In this document: positions 11,381 to 20,680 of the stretch, one piece after another
How the letters are laid out: each line of letters opens with the position of its first letter
Position numbering within the stretch: the first letter of the stretch is position 1
Assembly (NCBI GenBank): GCA_022072055.1
Contig: JAJVIK010000020.1
Coordinates: forward strand, 87,323-151,322
Length of the DNA stretch: 64,000 nucleotides
Direction: 5' to 3'
Source: a bacterium
GTDB lineage: Bacteria; Hinthialibacterota; Hinthialibacteria; OLB16
Notes under the pieces: model-generated
What the model was told of the DNA's origin: nothing
The model's database searches: none
The model's input: only the letters and a program-made list of their open reading frames with translations
Position numbers and translations under genes: made by a program

Positions 11381-12856
11381 ATGGAAAACCCACCGCGAGC
11401 GACGCCGATGGAGGCTCCCCGCGCTCGGCTCCTCCGTTTGGGGGATGACCCCTACCTTCTCCCGCTTGTCCTGCTGGCCGGCGCTGATGCCCTGGTGTTC
11501 GCGGGCGCGGTTTGGCTGGCCTATCCGATCCGATTTTTCTCTCCGCTCGCGAGCCTCTTTCCGCTTCAACCGGGGTGGGTGGCGCCCCCCTTCTCGGAGT
11601 TCTTCCGCTTCGGGCTGCTCGCGGCGGTGGTGGGGGTTGTCGCCTTTGAGCGGTTGGGGTTCTACCAGGGGCGCATCGGAACCGACCGTCGGATTCATCT
11701 GCTTCGCATCTTCGCGGGCGTTCTGATCGCCAACATGATCCTGGAGGGAATCCTCTCGTTGGCGGACACCCCGCTTTCGAGGGGCACAAGGCTGGTGGCC
11801 TTCAGTCTGACCGTGCCGCTCGCGGCGCTCGCCCATTACACCCTCAAGCACGCGCACTCGCGCATGCTGCGTCAAGGAGTCGGCTACCGTCGCCTGCTCT
11901 TGGTTCTGGATGACCTTGCCCGGACCGAGGAGGTGGTTCGGGTCTTGGTTCGAGATCACGGAACGGAGTTTCATGTGGTCGGAGTTCTCTTGGGGACGCA
12001 AGCGGAAGGCCCACCGGATGGAGGTTGGGGGAGCAAGACCTCGGTGGTGGGAACGTTGCTGGACTTGCGACGGGCGCTGGCTTCCGGGCTGTATGACACG
12101 GTATTGATCCAGCTTTCCCCCCAAAGCACCGCGGAGGCGCGCGAGGCGGCGGCTCTTTGCGATGCCTTCGGGATCGATTTCTATGTGGACCCCGCGCTTT
12201 TCGAGCGCGTGCTCGCGGAAGTGCCGCTGGGCGGGGACCTTTACCTTCCGGTCTTGGTTCGAGGGGTCACGCCGCTGTCGGGATCCTCGGTGGTGGTGAA
12301 GCGGACCTTTGACCTTGCGGTTTCGGCGTGTCTGATCCTGGTCTGCGTTCCGTTCTGGGCGATCCTGGCGGCGTTGATTAAGCTCGAATCCCGCGGGCCG
12401 GTCTTCTACCGGCAGGAGCGGATCGGGTCGGATGGACGCTCCTTCCGGATATTCAAGTTTCGATCGATGCGGATGGACGCGGAGTCGGAGAGCGGGCCGG
12501 TCTGGGCGCGCGCGGGGGACCCCCGCCGAACACGCCTGGGGGCTTGGATGAGGCGCTGGAACATCGATGAGACCCCGCAGTTCATCAATGTATTCCGGGG
12601 CGAGATGTCTCTGGTGGGGCCGCGTCCGGAGCGCCCCTTCTTTGTCAACCGATTCAAGACCGATGTGCCGCGATACTTGCGTCGTCACATGGTCAAGTGC
12701 GGGATCACCGGTTGGGCGCAGGTGAACGGTTTCCGTGGAGACACCTCTATCGAGGAGCGAACGCGATATGATATGTGGTACATCGAGAATTGGAGCTTCT
12801 GGCTCGATCTCAAGATCTTGGCAAAGACAGGGTTTGTCCGTGAAAACGCCTATTAG
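11381..12856 (+). CDS. polyprenyl-phosphate sugar-1-phosphate transferase (WcaJ/exopolysaccharide type)
   Basis: This enzyme starts a polysaccharide repeat unit by moving a sugar phosphate to undecaprenyl phosphate in the inner membrane. It has N-terminal membrane helices (residues about 30-150), a CoA-binding-like middle domain, another helix, then a bacterial sugar transferase domain: KRTFDLAVS, YRQERIGSDGRSFRIFKFRSM, DETPQFINVFRGEMSLVGPRP and the C-terminal DLKILAKTGFV. The start is unsettled: ATG 11381 follows AAGGAGG, while 11324 and 11408 are alternatives. The end overlaps the next gene by 17 bases, suggesting translational coupling. Substrate sugar is not readable. Confidence 0.92.
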   Translation: MENPPRATPMEAPRARLLRLGDDPYLLPLVLLAGADALVFAGAVWLAYPIRFFSPLASLFPLQPGWVAPPFSEFFRFGLLAAVVGVVAFERLGFYQGRIGTDRRIHLLRIFAGVLIANMILEGILSLADTPLSRGTRLVAFSLTVPLAALAHYTLKHAHSRMLRQGVGYRRLLLVLDDLARTEEVVRVLVRDHGTEFHVVGVLLGTQAEGPPDGGWGSKTSVVGTLLDLRRALASGLYDTVLIQLSPQSTAEAREAAALCDAFGIDFYVDPALFERVLAEVPLGGDLYLPVLVRGVTPLSGSSVVVKRTFDLAVSACLILVCVPFWAILAALIKLESRGPVFYRQERIGSDGRSFRIFKFRSMRMDAESESGPVWARAGDPRRTRLGAWMRRWNIDETPQFINVFRGEMSLVGPRPERPFFVNRFKTDVPRYLRRHMVKCGITGWAQVNGFRGDTSIEERTRYDMWYIENWSFWLDLKILAKTGFVRENAY

Positions 12857-13985
12857 AAGACTTATTGCACCCCTCGCCGCGGCGACCATGCTCCTTGTGG
12901 GCTGCGGCTCCAGCCCGAAGGCCGATTTCAATCAAGCCCTCGAGGCCTTCTCGAAGAAGGATTACGACCAGGCTGAGAGATTCGCGCGCCGGACTCTCGC
13001 GCAACAGGAGGATTACGCGCCGGCTTATCTTCTCCTGGGCCGGATCGGACTCGCGCGCGAGGATGAGAATTCTGCGACGCTCAACTATCGGAGCGCGTAC
13101 GACATGATGTCGGGACGGAAGTTCCGTCTCCGCGCGGAGGACCTCCAGGCCGCCGCCGGCGACTTGCGGCTCGCGTGGCAGGAGGCCGCCTTTTTTCTCG
13201 CGGATGTCGAATTCAAGACCCAGAATTTCAACCGGGCGATCCAGTTCTACGACGCGGTGAGCGCGGATGAGTCCAGCCCGGAGTGGCGGAAGCGCGCGTT
13301 GGACTCCAAGCAGGCCACGCGCGAATTCATGGGGCATGCGAGGATGCTCGAATCCTTGCGCGCGCAGAACTACAAGTCCCCGAACAACCCGACGATCCAA
13401 GCCGAGATGTCGGCCCTTTTTCTGGAGATGGCCTCGGGCCTCACCCGTCTCGGCAAGATGAAGTCCGTGCCGGATCGGTTGGCGATGGCGGCCAAGTTCC
13501 GCGAGCAGGCGCAGGAGGCCCTGGATGCGATCTATCAAGCTTCTCCGGAGGTTCGCCTGCCCCAGACCGAGGCGCTGATCGCCTACACGGACGGTCAGGA
13601 GCAGCTCATGCGCGGGAAGTATGAGGACGCCCTCGAGAAGGTCCTGATCGCCGCGGAGAAGGAGCCCTCGAACGGGAAGTACCAGTTTTCGGTCGCGAGC
13701 ATCATGGCGGTGATCGCGACCCAGAAGAAGGATCCGAGTTATCGACTGGATGAACGTGAGACCTATGTGAAGCGCGCGGTGGAGCTGGAGCCGAAGACCT
13801 GGAGGTACCAGACCGCGTACGCCGGGATTCTCCGTGATCGTAGAAAGCCGCGCGAGGCCTATGACGCGCTGGTCAAGGCGCGAGGGGTCACACAGGACCC
13901 CGACGCGCTGGTCCAGATCGATGCCGCGCTTGCGACGCTGGAGAAGGAGATCGGGGTCTCTCCCGGCGGCTCCCAAGGGAACTGA
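12840..13985 (+). CDS. TPR-rich lipoprotein, probably exopolysaccharide-associated
   Basis: 381 residues from the GTG at 12840, which sits inside the last codons of the sugar transferase. The N-terminus is a lipoprotein signal: basic VKTPIRRLIA, a hydrophobic stretch, then the lipobox LLVGC. The rest is helical with tetratricopeptide features: Ala/Gly pairs such as DYDQAERFARRTL, APAYLLLGRIGLAR and KYEDALEKVLIAAEKEPSNGK. TPR proteins act as scaffolds; coupling to the transferase suggests a part in polysaccharide polymerisation or export, like the PrsT/EpsG-type lipoproteins, but that is inference. A longer ORF from 12735 lies in the transferase gene and has no signal sequence. Confidence 0.85.
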   Translation: MKTPIRRLIAPLAAATMLLVGCGSSPKADFNQALEAFSKKDYDQAERFARRTLAQQEDYAPAYLLLGRIGLAREDENSATLNYRSAYDMMSGRKFRLRAEDLQAAAGDLRLAWQEAAFFLADVEFKTQNFNRAIQFYDAVSADESSPEWRKRALDSKQATREFMGHARMLESLRAQNYKSPNNPTIQAEMSALFLEMASGLTRLGKMKSVPDRLAMAAKFREQAQEALDAIYQASPEVRLPQTEALIAYTDGQEQLMRGKYEDALEKVLIAAEKEPSNGKYQFSVASIMAVIATQKKDPSYRLDERETYVKRAVELEPKTWRYQTAYAGILRDRRKPREAYDALVKARGVTQDPDALVQIDAALATLEKEIGVSPGGSQGN

Positions 13986-14016
13986 ACAAATCTGAGCACA
14001 CGGACATCCTTGGCCG

Positions 14017-15801
14017 ATGCACGACCCTGACCTGATCTTTACTATCACGGGGGGCCTTACAGCCGCCCTCTTGTTCGGGTTTATCACCCATCGCCTGGGC
14101 CTTTCACCGATTGTTGGGTACCTTCTCGCCGGGGTTGCGGTCGGTCCCTCCACGCCGGGGTTCGTGGCGAACGCCGAGCTCGCAAACCAGACCGCCGAGA
14201 TCGGTGTGATTCTCCTGATGTTCGGAGTTGGCCTCCACTTCCACCTCCAGGAACTCTTGGCCGTGCGTCGCGTGGCGATTCCAGGCGCGGTAGGGCAGAG
14301 CCTTGCCTCCACGGTTCTGGGCTGCCTTCTGGCGGTGAGCATCGGGTGGACCTTGGCCGCCGGATTGGTTTTCGGTTTGGCGATTTCTGTCGCCAGCACG
14401 GTAGTGCTCATTCGGGTCCTGGCCGATAACAACGACCTGCACACCCCCACCGGTCACATCGCGGTCGGCTGGCTGATTGTGGAGGACCTCTTCACCGTTT
14501 TCGTGCTTGTCTTACTGCCTCTTGTTTTCGCCACGGAGGCATCCGGTGGGGGGGGCATGGCCTTGGCGCTGGTTTGGTCTCTGGTGAAGATCGGGCTCCT
14601 GATCGTTTTCGTGTTCCTGGTTGGGGGCCGCCTGATTCCATGGATTCTGACCCGAGTGGCGGCGACTCATTCGAGAGAGCTATTCACCCTTACTGTCCTC
14701 GTGTTGGCGATGGGGATCGCGGTGGGTGCGGCCAAGATCTTTGGAGTATCCATGGCCCTTGGGGCGTTCCTGGCTGGAATGGTGGTAGGTCAATCCGATT
14801 TCAGCGCCCGGGCCGGATCCGAGGCGCTGCCGATGCGGGACGCCTTCGCGGTATTGTTCTTCGTTTCCGTCGGGATGCTCTTCGATCCCATGAGCGTGTT
14901 GGAGGCGCCGGGAATGTTAGCCGGGACGCTCGCGATCATCCTGGCTGGAAAACCACTCGCTGCAATGGCCATCGTGGCATTGATGGGGTATTCCCGGGGA
15001 GTTGCCTTGGCGGTCGCCGCCGCTCTTTCCCAGATCGGCGAGTTCTCTTTTATCCTGGCCTCGCTCGGAAGGGATCTCGACATCCTGACCCAAAGTGCGG
15101 TCAGCACCTTGATTGCGGCCGCCTTGGTGTCGATAAGCATCAACCCGATTGTGTACCGAGTGGTCAAAGCGTTTGAGGCTCAGCTGAGGCGCTCCCACCG
15201 GCTCCGGGATGGCCGCCACGCGGAACCCCGGTTGGAATCGGAGGAGGAAACCAGCAAGGATGCGGCCCTACGGTACAGGGCGATCGTGGTCGGTTACGGA
15301 CCCGTGGGACGGACGCTGGTTCGACTGTTGACCGAAAACGGCGTGGAACCCACGGTCATCGAATTGAACCCAGACACTATCCGTCACCTGCGCGAACAGG
15401 GGATTCGCGGAGTTTACGGCGACTCCGCCGACAAAGAAATCCTGAGGGCAGCCGGAGTGGAGCGAGCTGTGGCGTTGATTCTCAGCGCCTCGGATAGCCA
15501 GGGCAGCAAGGACGCCATTCGCCTGGCGCGGGAAGCCAATTCCAAGATTCGAGTGTTCGCTCGCGCGACCTACCTCCATGAAGTCCCGGCCTTGCGACTC
15601 TCCGGCGCGGACGCGGTTTTTGCGAGCGAGGGAGAGGTGGCGCTGACGATGACCGAGTTTATTCTCCGACAATTGGGCGCGACAGACGAGCAGATTGACC
15701 GCGAGCGCAGCCGGGTGTGGGCCGAGCTCTTTGGGAAGGCGACAACCTTCGAGCCGCTATTCTCACTCGAGGAGAGTCAGCCGGGAGGGGAGAACGCCTG
15801 A
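14017..15801 (+). CDS. CPA2 cation:proton antiporter with RCK (TrkA-N) domain
   Basis: A KefB/YbaL-type monovalent cation:proton antiporter of 594 residues. The first about 390 residues hold a dozen hydrophobic segments, beginning with ITGGLTAALLFGFITHRLG and containing the family-like GVGLHFHLQEL and SQIGEFSFILASLG regions. After a charged linker a Rossmann fold starts with AIVVGYGPVGRTLVRLL (GxGxxG), the TrkA-N/RCK nucleotide-binding domain that gates such carriers. It would exchange K+ or Na+ for H+ in the inner membrane; the ion is not determined. The gene stands alone and converges with secDF across a perfect inverted repeat. Confidence 0.92.
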   Translation: MHDPDLIFTITGGLTAALLFGFITHRLGLSPIVGYLLAGVAVGPSTPGFVANAELANQTAEIGVILLMFGVGLHFHLQELLAVRRVAIPGAVGQSLASTVLGCLLAVSIGWTLAAGLVFGLAISVASTVVLIRVLADNNDLHTPTGHIAVGWLIVEDLFTVFVLVLLPLVFATEASGGGGMALALVWSLVKIGLLIVFVFLVGGRLIPWILTRVAATHSRELFTLTVLVLAMGIAVGAAKIFGVSMALGAFLAGMVVGQSDFSARAGSEALPMRDAFAVLFFVSVGMLFDPMSVLEAPGMLAGTLAIILAGKPLAAMAIVALMGYSRGVALAVAAALSQIGEFSFILASLGRDLDILTQSAVSTLIAAALVSISINPIVYRVVKAFEAQLRRSHRLRDGRHAEPRLESEEETSKDAALRYRAIVVGYGPVGRTLVRLLTENGVEPTVIELNPDTIRHLREQGIRGVYGDSADKEILRAAGVERAVALILSASDSQGSKDAIRLAREANSKIRVFARATYLHEVPALRLSGADAVFASEGEVALTMTEFILRQLGATDEQIDRERSRVWAELFGKATTFEPLFSLEESQPGGENA

Positions 15802-15807
15802 TTCCCA

Positions 15808-15830
15808 GGCATGGGCGAGACGCCCATGCC
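15808..15830. repeat. perfect 10-bp inverted repeat between convergent genes
   Basis: GGCATGGGCG (15808-15817), loop AGA, CGCCCATGCC (15821-15830). It lies seven bases after the antiporter stop and twelve before the secDF stop on the other strand. No T tract follows, so it may be a REP-like element or a factor-assisted bidirectional stop. The sequence resembles a palindrome I recall as common in Planctomycetes and Verrucomicrobia intergenic DNA. Confidence 0.55.
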
Positions 15831-15841
15831 ACGCCGCGCCC

Positions 15842-18523
15842 TCACGCCTTGGCGCGGAGCGTCTGCTTGCGACCCTGCCAGTGGTACAGGATGTAACCCG
15901 CGATGAAGATCGTCGAATAAGACCCCGCAACCACGCCCACCAGGAGCACGAACGCGAAATCGTTGATCACATCCCCGCCGAACAGGAACAGCAAGAGCAC
16001 GACCATCAATACGGTCAGCGAAGTGATGATTGTGCGTGAAAGGGTCTGGTTCACGCTCTTGTTGATGATGTCGCGCAGCGACTCCCGCCCGCCCCGCAGA
16101 TTCTCGCGGATGCGGTCGAAGATGACGATCGTGTCGTTGACCGAGAATCCGATGATGGTCAAGAGCGCCGCGATCACCGAGAGGTTCACCTCGCGCTGCA
16201 CGCCGAAGACATGGCAGAAGCCGAGGGCCCCAAGCGCGACAAGCACGTCATGCACCAGCGCCACAATGGCCGCGAAGGCGTACGCGAACTGAAAGCGGAT
16301 GCCGACATAGATCAGGATCATGAGCCAGGAAAGAACGACAATGATCAGGCCCTTGCGCGCGAGCTCCCCGCCGAAGGAGGCGGCGAAGGACTCCAGCCCG
16401 CGCTGCTGGACCGGGTTGTCCGCGTTGAGTTTGGCCAATCCGGCGAGGATAAAGTTGCCGAGGTCCACCTCGGGCTCGTCGGCGCGCGTGTAGATCACGC
16501 CCTCGCCGGTGCGACGCTCCACCGTGCCGTCATCGGGCAGCACCTGGACCACCTGTTGGCCCGCCGGGATCCCCACCCCTTTCTTGAGGCGGACGATGAA
16601 TTCCTTGGAGGTCGAGCCGATTTCCTGAAGCTGGAACGACTCCAGGCGAAGGTCGTTGCCCAATTGCGAGCGGATGGTTTCGATGTTCACCGGCTTCTCG
16701 AACTCGAGCCGAGCCATCGTGCCGCCGGTGAGCTCCAGGCCGCGTATGTTGGACCAGTTGGCGAGGGTGTAGCCCATGGTCACGACGATCACGATGATCG
16801 AGGCGACCACGAAGGGGGGCGCGATCTTGATGAAGTCGATCTGTTTGTTCTCCATGAAGCGAAGGGCGCCGAGCGAAAGGTCTTCGTTCTTGCGCCCGAC
16901 CGCCTGCCAATCCTGGAACACACGGGTGACAAACAGCGCGGTGAAAAGCGAGATCACAAGACCCACGGTGAGCGAAACCGCGAAACCCTTGATCGGGCCG
17001 GTTCCGAAGGACATCAGGATGATCGCGGTGAGGATCGTCGTGATGTTGCCGTCAAGGATCGCCGAAAGCGCCTTGGAGTAACCGCGCTCGATGGCGGCGA
17101 TGGCGTTGCCGCTCCCCTTCCCCTTGACCTCCTCGCGGATGCGCTCGAACACCAGCACGTTAGCGTCCACCGACATGCCGATGGTGAGGATGATGCCGGC
17201 GATGCCGGGCAGCGTGAGGCTCGCGTGGAGCATCGCCAGCGACGCGAGCAGCAGAACCAGGTTGAGCATCAGCGCGATGTTGGCGAAGACCCCCGAAAGG
17301 GCGTAGTAGAGGGTCATGAATGCGATGGTGACCACCAGGCCGTAAAGCGCGGCGGTGAAGCCCTGCTTGATCGAGTCGAGTCCGAGGCTTGGGCCGATGG
17401 TCCGATTCTCGATGATGCGGACATCGGTCTTGAGCGCGCCGGCCTCCAGAACCACCGCGAGCTTGGAGGCCTCCTCGGTTGTGAAATTGCCTTCGATGAT
17501 GGCTTGTCCCTGGCGGATCGGTTGGCGGATGTTGGGCGCCGAGTAGACCACGCCATCGAGGACAATCGCGAGGTTGCGGTTGACATTCTCGGTGGTGATC
17601 CGCGCGAACTGCTTGGTGCCCTCCTTATTGAAGGCCATCGAGACAATCGGCTGAGTGACCATCGCAGTCTGGAAGGTGACATAGGCGCGAGTCAGGGTCT
17701 CGCCGCCCATCTTGGGTCGATCCTCAAGCAGATAAAGGTTCTTGTAGCGGTCGCCGTTCTGGGGATCCACCTCCAACGGTCCCCACATGAACATGTGGCG
17801 TTCCGGGATTTCGAGTTTGACCAGGTTCAGCGAGCGGCTGACATTCTCGACATCCGCCTCCGCGACCCGCGCGGCGGGGGAATCCGGGTGCGCCTCCAAA
17901 CGGCCCTCCAGGGCCGGGTTGGCCCGCTTGATCGCGTCCACGGTCCGCACCAGGTCGGTTCCGGGAGCCGCCAAATGGAACTGAAGGCGCGCGGTGGCGC
18001 GCAGGATGTCGAGCACATCATCCGGATTCTTCGCGCCGGGAATCTGGATCAGGATACGGTTGGGTGGCTGTTTCTCAACCACCGGCTCGGTGAGGCCGAG
18101 CTTGTCGATGCGCGCCTGGTACACGGTAAGGGCCTGTTCCAGGAGAGTCTGCATGCCCTGTTCATCCCCCGGCAAACGGGAGACTCCCGTGGCTTCTTTG
18201 ATCTCGAGGACCACGTGCATGCCGCCGGCGAGGTCCAGGCCGAGCTGGGCGGCGTTGCGGCGCAGCTTGTGAAGGCCATCGACGATGGCCTGACGCTCCT
18301 CTTCCAGGCGGAGAATCTCGCTGTCGCTCCGCGCTTCGCCCGTGGCCGCGCGGATTTCCGCCAGGTTCTTGTCGATTTCCTCGATCTCCGGGGTCCTCGG
18401 GTCGGCGGCGTTGCGAATCTCGGCGGGCAGCCGGTACCAGACCGCGGAAGGGTAGAGGTAATACGCCGCGAAAAGCACGGCAAACACAATGACCAACCAC
18501 TTCCAGAGCGGGACCGATTGCAT
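15842..18523 (-). CDS. secDF: fused SecD-SecF protein translocase subunit
   Basis: SecDF uses the proton gradient to pull exported proteins through SecYEG from the periplasmic side. The single 893-residue chain holds a SecD half, with LGLDLAGGMHVVLE early and the transmembrane signature SVDANVLVFERIREE, and a SecF half with SVNDTIVIFDRIREN and six further helices. Fusion of the two is normal in several phyla. The ATG at 18523 (MQSVPLWKW) lies after GGAGG with an 11-base spacer; the longer reading from 18541 would use TTG overlapping that ribosome site. A strong promoter lies about 45 bases upstream. It follows the SRP RNA gene on the same strand. Confidence 0.96.
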   Translation of the reverse strand: MQSVPLWKWLVIVFAVLFAAYYLYPSAVWYRLPAEIRNAADPRTPEIEEIDKNLAEIRAATGEARSDSEILRLEEERQAIVDGLHKLRRNAAQLGLDLAGGMHVVLEIKEATGVSRLPGDEQGMQTLLEQALTVYQARIDKLGLTEPVVEKQPPNRILIQIPGAKNPDDVLDILRATARLQFHLAAPGTDLVRTVDAIKRANPALEGRLEAHPDSPAARVAEADVENVSRSLNLVKLEIPERHMFMWGPLEVDPQNGDRYKNLYLLEDRPKMGGETLTRAYVTFQTAMVTQPIVSMAFNKEGTKQFARITTENVNRNLAIVLDGVVYSAPNIRQPIRQGQAIIEGNFTTEEASKLAVVLEAGALKTDVRIIENRTIGPSLGLDSIKQGFTAALYGLVVTIAFMTLYYALSGVFANIALMLNLVLLLASLAMLHASLTLPGIAGIILTIGMSVDANVLVFERIREEVKGKGSGNAIAAIERGYSKALSAILDGNITTILTAIILMSFGTGPIKGFAVSLTVGLVISLFTALFVTRVFQDWQAVGRKNEDLSLGALRFMENKQIDFIKIAPPFVVASIIVIVVTMGYTLANWSNIRGLELTGGTMARLEFEKPVNIETIRSQLGNDLRLESFQLQEIGSTSKEFIVRLKKGVGIPAGQQVVQVLPDDGTVERRTGEGVIYTRADEPEVDLGNFILAGLAKLNADNPVQQRGLESFAASFGGELARKGLIIVVLSWLMILIYVGIRFQFAYAFAAIVALVHDVLVALGALGFCHVFGVQREVNLSVIAALLTIIGFSVNDTIVIFDRIRENLRGGRESLRDIINKSVNQTLSRTIITSLTVLMVVLLLFLFGGDVINDFAFVLLVGVVAGSYSTIFIAGYILYHWQGRKQTLRAKA

Positions 18524-18585
18524 CTCAGCGAAAGCCTCCAAACGGAAAAAAGGGCCTCAGGACGGCGCCCAGGTCGAACTGTCCG

Positions 18586-18613
18586 AGTATAGGGAGCGCG
18601 ACGCCCATGTCAA
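18586..18613 (-). promoter_or_regulatory. strong sigma70-type promoter of secDF
   Basis: On the minus strand TTGACA (18613-18608), a 16-base spacer, and TATACT (18591-18586). The -35 is a perfect match and the -10 matches five of six. The expected start near 18579 gives a leader of about 55 bases to the secDF ATG. This indicates that secDF can be expressed independently of the upstream rpsA-ffs unit. Confidence 0.72.
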
Positions 18614-18689
18614 TTATTCCAAACCCCGAACCCCGGGGCGCCTGATTGTCTTCCTCACCGTAAACACCCCCCGGAGGAGGGCCAAGCAT

Positions 18690-18813
18690 GGATATCCGGT
18701 TCGACACCCGGGTTGACCACGGCACAGGCGGTGTCCCTTACGGCTGCTCCCGTTAAGGCCTGACCGGGTTCGAGGCCTGCCTTGCGTGGGCCCGGATGCC
18801 GAACCGGATATCC
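18690..18813 (-). ncRNA. ffs: signal recognition particle RNA (4.5S, bacterial small SRP)
   Basis: Read on the minus strand, the apical region GGTCAGGCCTTAACGGGAGC followed by AGCCG matches the conserved SRP domain IV (compare GGTCAGG...GGAAGCAGCC of E. coli 4.5S RNA), including the AGCAGCC side of the Ffh-binding loop. The ends form a perfect 13-bp terminal stem: GGATATCCGGTTC against GAACCGGATATCC (18801-18813 with 18690-18702). Total length is about 124 nt, a rod with internal loops, close to the 114-nt E. coli form; the lower stem also keeps the CGCAAGGC and GCCTGTGCCG elements. It begins ten bases after the rpsA stop and precedes secDF. The RNA pairs with Ffh to target membrane proteins during translation. 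Ends are defined only by the stem. Confidence 0.93.
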
Positions 18814-18823
18814 TCGTTGCGCC

Positions 18824-20680
18824 TCAGGGGTTCTCCCGGCTGGCGCGGTCCTTTTCGAGGGCGGAGTTGAGCAGGCTTCCGAAATCCGACATGCTTTCGG
18901 GGACCTCCTCGTGGAGCCGTGCGGAGCCACCCTTCTCGCCCCGTTCCTCGTAGGTGCGAATCGACAGGCCAACCTTGCGTTTGGCCGGGTCGATTTTGAC
19001 GATCGTGGCCTTCACCTTCTGGCCGACGGTGAGCGCCTCAGAGGGGTGCGAGATGCGTCGGTCGCTGATTTCAGAAACATGGATCAGCCCATCCAACCCC
19101 GGCTCGATCTCCGCGAACGCCCCGAATTCCGCCAGACGGTTGACCGTGGCGGAGACCGTGTCCCCCTCCGCGTACTTGGCCCCGATGTTGGACCAGGGAT
19201 CAGGGCGAACCTGCTTCATGCCGAGGGAGATCTTACGGTTCTCACGGTCGATCTTAAGGATCTTGGTCTCGACCAAGTCCCCTTCCCTGAGCGCCTCAGA
19301 GGGGTGATTGATCTTCTTGCCCCAGACAATGTCGGAGACATGGATCATCCCATCGACGCCATCCGCCAGATTCACAAAGGCCCCGTAGTTGGTCATCGAG
19401 ACCACTTTCCCGGTGATGGTGCTCCCCTCCGGGTGGTCCCGAAGGATCCGCTCCCAAGGGTCTTCGGTGGTTTGCTTGAAGCCCAAGGAGACCCGCCGCT
19501 TATCCTTGTCGAAACCGAGGACGGCCACCTGAACGCGGTCCCCCACCTTGAGAATCTCGGAGGGGTGACGGACCCGGCGGGTCCAGGAAAGCTCGCTGAT
19601 GTGGATCAGCCCCTCGACCCCGGCATCCAAAAGCACAAAGGCGCCATAGGTCGCAAGCGAGGTCACCGCTCCTTCGCAGCGAGTTCCGATGGGGTGACTC
19701 TCGGAGAAATTCTCCCACGGGTCGGCCATCTTCTGTTTAAGGCCGAGCGCGATTTTGTCCCCCTCGACCGAGAGCACAACCACTTCGATCTCCTGGCCGA
19801 GTTGGACCACATCCTCGGGTTTGGCGACATGGCCCCAGGACATGTCCTTGACATGCAGCAGGCCATCGATTCCACCCAGGTCGATGAAAGCCCCGAAATG
19901 GGTGAGGTGTTTGACCTTTCCGGTGACAACCCGCCCGGCCTGCACCCGCTCCAGGGCGGCCTTGCGATTGTGTTCGGCCTCGCGCTCCAACCAGATACGG
20001 CGCGACAAGACCATGTTCTTTTCAGTGGGCGGCTCGACAATGATCGCGGGGAAGGTCTGGCCCACCAGGGCTTCGATCTCGGCCTCCTGCCCGCGGCGGA
20101 CGCCGCTGTGGGAGAAGGGCATGAATCCCGGCAGGCCATCCGCCTCAACCTTGAGGCCCCCCTTGGTCCGGCGGAGAACCTTGGTCATCACCGGAATCCC
20201 CTTCTCGAAGGCTTCTTTGATTTTGGAATCCGCCACTCGACGGCGCGCCTCGATACGGGATAGAACCGGCTGGCCGTTGCGGATCCCCTTGAAAACCAGC
20301 TCATAGGTCTCCCCGGTCTTCAGCGGTTTGGCGTCCGACTCCCCGCGGAACTCGGCAAGCGGAATCACGGCCTCGGATTTCCCCCCGATGGCCACCATGA
20401 CATCATCGTTGGTGATGGAGAGAACAGTCCCCTGGATCAGCGAGCCTTGCTCCGGCATCTCGAAAGTGCTGGCGAGCATGGCCGCCATTTCGGCATCCTG
20501 CTCCTCCTCGCGGTCCTCATCGAGCAGATCCTCATCCTCCAGGGGGAGGGTGTCGACCGGGTCGGGGGCCTGAACGGGTCCATCAGGAGCGGGGTCGGGG
20601 CCAGCCCCCTCCCCTCCCCCCGCGCTCTCCGTCGTGGGTTCCTCCACGGGCAGCCGGTCGGCGTGCATGTCCTCAGCCAT
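18824..20680 (-). CDS. rpsA: 30S ribosomal protein S1
   Basis: S1 helps the 30S subunit bind and unfold mRNA. The 618-residue protein has six S1 OB-fold repeats, recognisable from phrases such as GKVKHLTHFGAFIDLGGIDG, GAVTSLATYGAFVLLDAG, GKVVSMTNYGAFVNLADG and ATVNRLAEFGAFAEIEPG. Before the first repeat lies an acidic, Pro-rich extension of about 70 residues, longer than in E. coli (557 residues). ATG 20680 is preceded by AGAGGAATT. The product could in principle be a general S1-domain protein, but six repeats support RpsA. The SRP RNA follows directly downstream on the same strand. Confidence 0.94.
   Translation of the reverse strand: MAEDMHADRLPVEEPTTESAGGGEGAGPDPAPDGPVQAPDPVDTLPLEDEDLLDEDREEEQDAEMAAMLASTFEMPEQGSLIQGTVLSITNDDVMVAIGGKSEAVIPLAEFRGESDAKPLKTGETYELVFKGIRNGQPVLSRIEARRRVADSKIKEAFEKGIPVMTKVLRRTKGGLKVEADGLPGFMPFSHSGVRRGQEAEIEALVGQTFPAIIVEPPTEKNMVLSRRIWLEREAEHNRKAALERVQAGRVVTGKVKHLTHFGAFIDLGGIDGLLHVKDMSWGHVAKPEDVVQLGQEIEVVVLSVEGDKIALGLKQKMADPWENFSESHPIGTRCEGAVTSLATYGAFVLLDAGVEGLIHISELSWTRRVRHPSEILKVGDRVQVAVLGFDKDKRRVSLGFKQTTEDPWERILRDHPEGSTITGKVVSMTNYGAFVNLADGVDGMIHVSDIVWGKKINHPSEALREGDLVETKILKIDRENRKISLGMKQVRPDPWSNIGAKYAEGDTVSATVNRLAEFGAFAEIEPGLDGLIHVSEISDRRISHPSEALTVGQKVKATIVKIDPAKRKVGLSIRTYEERGEKGGSARLHEEVPESMSDFGSLLNSALEKDRASRENP

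Noticed and set aside
11249-14450. Two long minus-strand open frames opposite the sugar transferase and TPR lipoprotein
   Set aside because: Low-complexity Arg/Pro/Gly-rich translations without domains or ribosome sites; they are shadows.
16211-18592. 793-codon open frame antisense to secDF
   Set aside because: Shadow of a GC-rich coding region; secDF on the other strand has all its signature motifs.
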